Below, piece after piece: positions 6,045 through 8,157 of a DNA stretch of 8,157 bases (positions are counted from its first letter, which is position 1; each line of letters opens with the position of its first letter). Both the position numbers and the translations under genes were made by a program. The stretch is from Candidatus Aminicenantota bacterium (GTDB lineage: Bacteria > Acidobacteriota > Aminicenantia > Aminicenantales > Aminicenantaceae). A model generated the notes under the pieces. The model was not told the DNA's origin. It ran no database searches and was given only the letters and a program-made list of their open reading frames with translations. The DNA lies in contig JAFGNQ010000123.1 in the NCBI GenBank assembly GCA_016926925.1, positions 1 to 8,157 of the forward strand, given 5' to 3'.

Positions 6045-7703
6045 CTATGTTTTTCTTTTCAGAGAAGCAAGGATGATACGTGCGTCGTAGACTATCAGAA
6101 GAGCGAGAGCTATGAGGACGGTGCTGATTATTCCCAGAAGGAAACTTCCGCCCTTGAAAAAGGTGTATCCCTGGTAAACCAGGGCAGCCAAAGTTGTCAA
6201 GAGCATAAAAATGGCCGGGTAGGCTGTGAATTTTGCCGGTCTTTTCAAGCCGACCAGATACGAAGAGACAACGATTAGAGCCAGTGCTGCAACCAGCTGG
6301 TTGGAGGCTCCGAATACCGGCCAGATCGCTTTGTATCCTTCAGTAGCGCCCAGAACTCCGGCGAAAAAGAGAATTATGGCCGAAGCGATCCACCTGTTCT
6401 TGAACATGTGGGCTCTGGCGCCGAATAATTCCGAAAAGATCAATCTACCTAGGCGGGTGCCTGTGTCGAGTGTCGTCAGAACAAAGGCATTGAGCATGAC
6501 CATGCCGAAAAATATGCCTAGGATTAAGGTGATTCCCGGTAAAGAAGAAGCCAGGTGTCCGTATCCGGTAGCAAATGCAGTGATGGGGTCACCGGCTGAT
6601 GTCATCAGGAATTGAAACCCAAGAGGACTTTCCGCTCCGGATGGGTCCCACGTGAGGGCAGCAGCGGCGATGAATATCACCAGTCCCGCCAGAACGGCTT
6701 CTGTGACCATTCCCCCGAATCCGATTAATTTTCCGGCTGATTCATCGGGCAGTTGTTTTGCTGTTGTTCCTCCGGCAACGATGGAGTGGAATCCGGAGAT
6801 AGCGCCGCAAGCGATTATCACAAAAAGCATGGGCCAGAGAGGGCCTCCGCTGCTGTTGAAGGAAACGAAAGCGGGGGCATTGATCGAGGGGTGAGCGACT
6901 ATCAAGCCCAGGTACCCCACCCCGAGTCCTATGAAAAGGATCCATGTGCTGATGTAATCGCGCGGCTGTAACAAAAACCAGACTGGAAGCGAAGAAGCGA
7001 AGAGGCTGTAGATGAGGAGGATGAAGAACCAGAAAGTTTGGGCATTCATACCCATGAAAGAATCAGGAGGTTTTATAGGATACAGTTGTCCTAGATAAAT
7101 AAGAATAAAGAGCACAACGAGTGCCATGCACGTAGCCGCTGGAACGCTGACGCCCTTTTTATAGATCAGCCATCCGAAGATCATGGCAATGAAAATAAGT
7201 CCAAACGTAGGGATCACGACTTCCGGTTGGGATACGAGAGTCCTTGACGCGACAACGGCGAAGACGGCGATAACGAGTGCCAGCGCAAACCAGAGAAAAA
7301 TGGAAAAGATTATCTTTGTTCTCCGCCCTAAAGTTTTTTCGGAGATATCGGCTAGAGATCTGCCGTTGTTTTGAACGGAAGTCATGAGCGAAGCATAGTC
7401 ATGGACAGCGCCGAGGAATATACTTCCCAGGGCGACCCACAGCAAGGCTCCCAGCCAGCCGAAGTACAATGTGCCCAGCAAAGGGCCTATGATGGGTCCT
7501 GCCCCGGCGATCGATGAGAAATGATGGCCGAAGAGCACCATTTTTTTTGCTGGGGAATAATCGATTCCGTCATTCAATTTACGGGCGGGAGTGAGTCTGT
7601 TTTTATCGGCCTGAAAGACTTTTTTCTCGATGATGCTGCCGTAGATTTTATAGCCGAGAAAAAGCCAGACAAGAAGAACAAAAGCAATTATCAGGGTATC
7701 CAT
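6045..7703 (-). CDS. cstA: Carbon starvation protein CstA, short form (peptide/pyruvate-type transporter)
   Basis: This is an inner-membrane transporter. CstA relatives are linked to peptide uptake during carbon starvation and, in the related BtsT, to pyruvate uptake; the substrate here cannot be read from sequence. Family signatures are strong: RLTPARKLNDGIDYSPAKK (36-54), FGHHFSSIAGAGPIIGP (58-74), GAVHDYASLM followed by NGRSLADI (98-120), LNAFVLTTLDTGTRLGR in the second half, and WPVFGASNQL near the C-terminus. About fourteen or more hydrophobic segments fill the 552 residues. The protein lacks part of the length of E. coli CstA (701 residues) and matches the compact form seen in many anaerobes. 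The ATG at 7703 has AAAGGA seven bases upstream. An OPT-type transporter gene precedes it on the same strand after 166 bases, so they may share a transcript or be regulated separately. Confidence 0.96.
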   Translation of the reverse strand: MDTLIIAFVLLVWLFLGYKIYGSIIEKKVFQADKNRLTPARKLNDGIDYSPAKKMVLFGHHFSSIAGAGPIIGPLLGTLYFGWLGALLWVALGSIFLGAVHDYASLMTSVQNNGRSLADISEKTLGRRTKIIFSIFLWFALALVIAVFAVVASRTLVSQPEVVIPTFGLIFIAMIFGWLIYKKGVSVPAATCMALVVLFILIYLGQLYPIKPPDSFMGMNAQTFWFFILLIYSLFASSLPVWFLLQPRDYISTWILFIGLGVGYLGLIVAHPSINAPAFVSFNSSGGPLWPMLFVIIACGAISGFHSIVAGGTTAKQLPDESAGKLIGFGGMVTEAVLAGLVIFIAAAALTWDPSGAESPLGFQFLMTSAGDPITAFATGYGHLASSLPGITLILGIFFGMVMLNAFVLTTLDTGTRLGRLIFSELFGARAHMFKNRWIASAIILFFAGVLGATEGYKAIWPVFGASNQLVAALALIVVSSYLVGLKRPAKFTAYPAIFMLLTTLAALVYQGYTFFKGGSFLLGIISTVLIALALLIVYDARIILASLKRKT

Positions 7704-7757
7704 ATCATCGTCCTTTCATCCTGCACATGATATGCTCTCAGTCAATAGAATACAGAA

Positions 7758-7763
7758 ATTATA
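7758..7763 (-). promoter_or_regulatory. Possible -10 element upstream of cstA
   Basis: A perfect TATAAT on the minus strand lies in an AT-rich patch (about 7751-7775), 55 bases before the cstA start. I see no matching -35 hexamer at 16-18 bases, so any promoter would need an activator or another sigma factor. In low-complexity AT sequence such a match can also be chance. Confidence 0.3.
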
Positions 7764-7798
7764 TATAAAAAGTAAAGAATCCTTGCTTCCGGCAATCA

Positions 7799-7830
7799 TA
7801 TCCGAAGTGAAACGGAGGGATAGCCGGATA
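7799..7830. repeat. Inverted repeat between the OPT-type gene and cstA
   Basis: TATCCG (7799-7804) and CGGATA (7825-7830) are complementary. TCCG at 7801-7804 can alternatively pair with CGGA at 7813-7816, so two mutually exclusive hairpins are possible. The repeat lies upstream of the possible cstA -10 element and past the OPT-type gene stop, so it could be a 3' end structure or an operator. No T-run follows directly. Confidence 0.3.
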
Positions 7831-7869
7831 ATGAGCCAGAAGCGCATTGAGAAACAGCTCGACTGCCAC

Positions 7870-8157
7870 TTACTTTTTGCTCTTGAAGATGAGATAGGCA
7901 ATCAGGCCGCCAAATGCGGCTAAGGAAACGAAAGCGCCAAGATTTCCAGGCCAAATCAATCCTATTCCCGGCGGCTGTTCTTTAGCGATATAGGTGTAGA
8001 TTGCGACCAGAACCATAGCAATACCTTCTCCGGCGATAAATCCTGAGCTGAGAAGGATTCCATTTTCTTTGCGAGTTGTCTTCTTGTCTTCGTCTTCATG
8101 TGTGCCTCGTTCTAAGAAATGTCGGATGAGCCCTCCGACATAAATGGGCGTCATGGT
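7870..8157 (-). CDS. OPT/YSL-family oligopeptide transporter, C-terminal end; 5' part outside window
   Basis: Only the last 95 or so residues are visible; the frame is open through the window edge, so the ATG at 8154 is internal and not a real start. The segment PIYVGGLIRHFLER, the charged linker after it, and then ILLSSGFIAGEGIAMVLVA resemble the end of prokaryotic OPT-family transporters, which move oligopeptides or metal chelates across the inner membrane. Two hydrophobic segments follow the linker, and the protein ends in a basic tail (FKSKK). It lies just upstream of cstA on the same strand; both are importers, which suggests a peptide or organic-acid scavenging locus. The family call rests on a short fragment. 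Confidence 0.82.
   Translation of the reverse strand, partial: TMTPIYVGGLIRHFLERGTHEDEDKKTTRKENGILLSSGFIAGEGIAMVLVAIYTYIAKEQPPGIGLIWPGNLGAFVSLAAFGGLIAYLIFKSKK

Noticed and set aside
7740..7745. Minus-strand TTGACT as a -35 element for cstA
   Set aside because: At 16-18 bases downstream the sequence reads like AGGATG, with no resemblance to a -10 element.

Overview
The window reads as an ordinary chromosomal stretch of a Gram-negative (diderm) bacterium of moderate GC. It has seven protein genes, two cut by the window edges. The diderm call rests on an ExbD-type protein and on a PBP2/RodA pair. The lineage cannot be fixed from the sequence alone. A deltaproteobacterial, acidobacterial or Aminicenantes-like anaerobe is a guess, based on the B12/radical SAM-DUF2344 fusion beside rodA and on the peptide and pyruvate-type transporters.

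Left part, plus strand (1-4898): the 3' part of a PBP2 transpeptidase gene (mrdA) overlaps rodA by 8 bases. Together they form the elongasome transpeptidase/glycosyltransferase pair that builds side-wall peptidoglycan. After 174 bases comes an 846-residue protein combining a B12-binding-like domain, a radical SAM domain, a four-cysteine cluster and a C-terminal DUF2344 domain (TIGR03960 + TIGR03936 type). This protein is widespread but of unknown function.

Middle (4899-6044): a 221-base gap with small inverted repeats is followed by a short exbD gene on the minus strand. ExbD is diverged from an 89-residue plus-strand gene of the TIGR04076 type. A convincing sigma70-type promoter drives exbD, and this promoter settles its start codon. 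The two divergent genes carry the same 12-base ribosome-binding-site block. No exbB or tonB is in view.

Right part, minus strand (6045-8157): a short-form carbon-starvation protein CstA (552 residues) and, upstream of it, the C-terminal end of a probable OPT/YSL-family oligopeptide transporter. Both are inner-membrane uptake systems, which suggests peptide or pyruvate scavenging.

I found no RNA genes, CRISPR array, insertion sequence, phage gene or attachment site. I do not see a clearly new biological system. The best candidates for a second look are the solitary, N-terminally minimal ExbD with its divergent TIGR04076 partner, and the unassigned B12/radical SAM-DUF2344 fusion.
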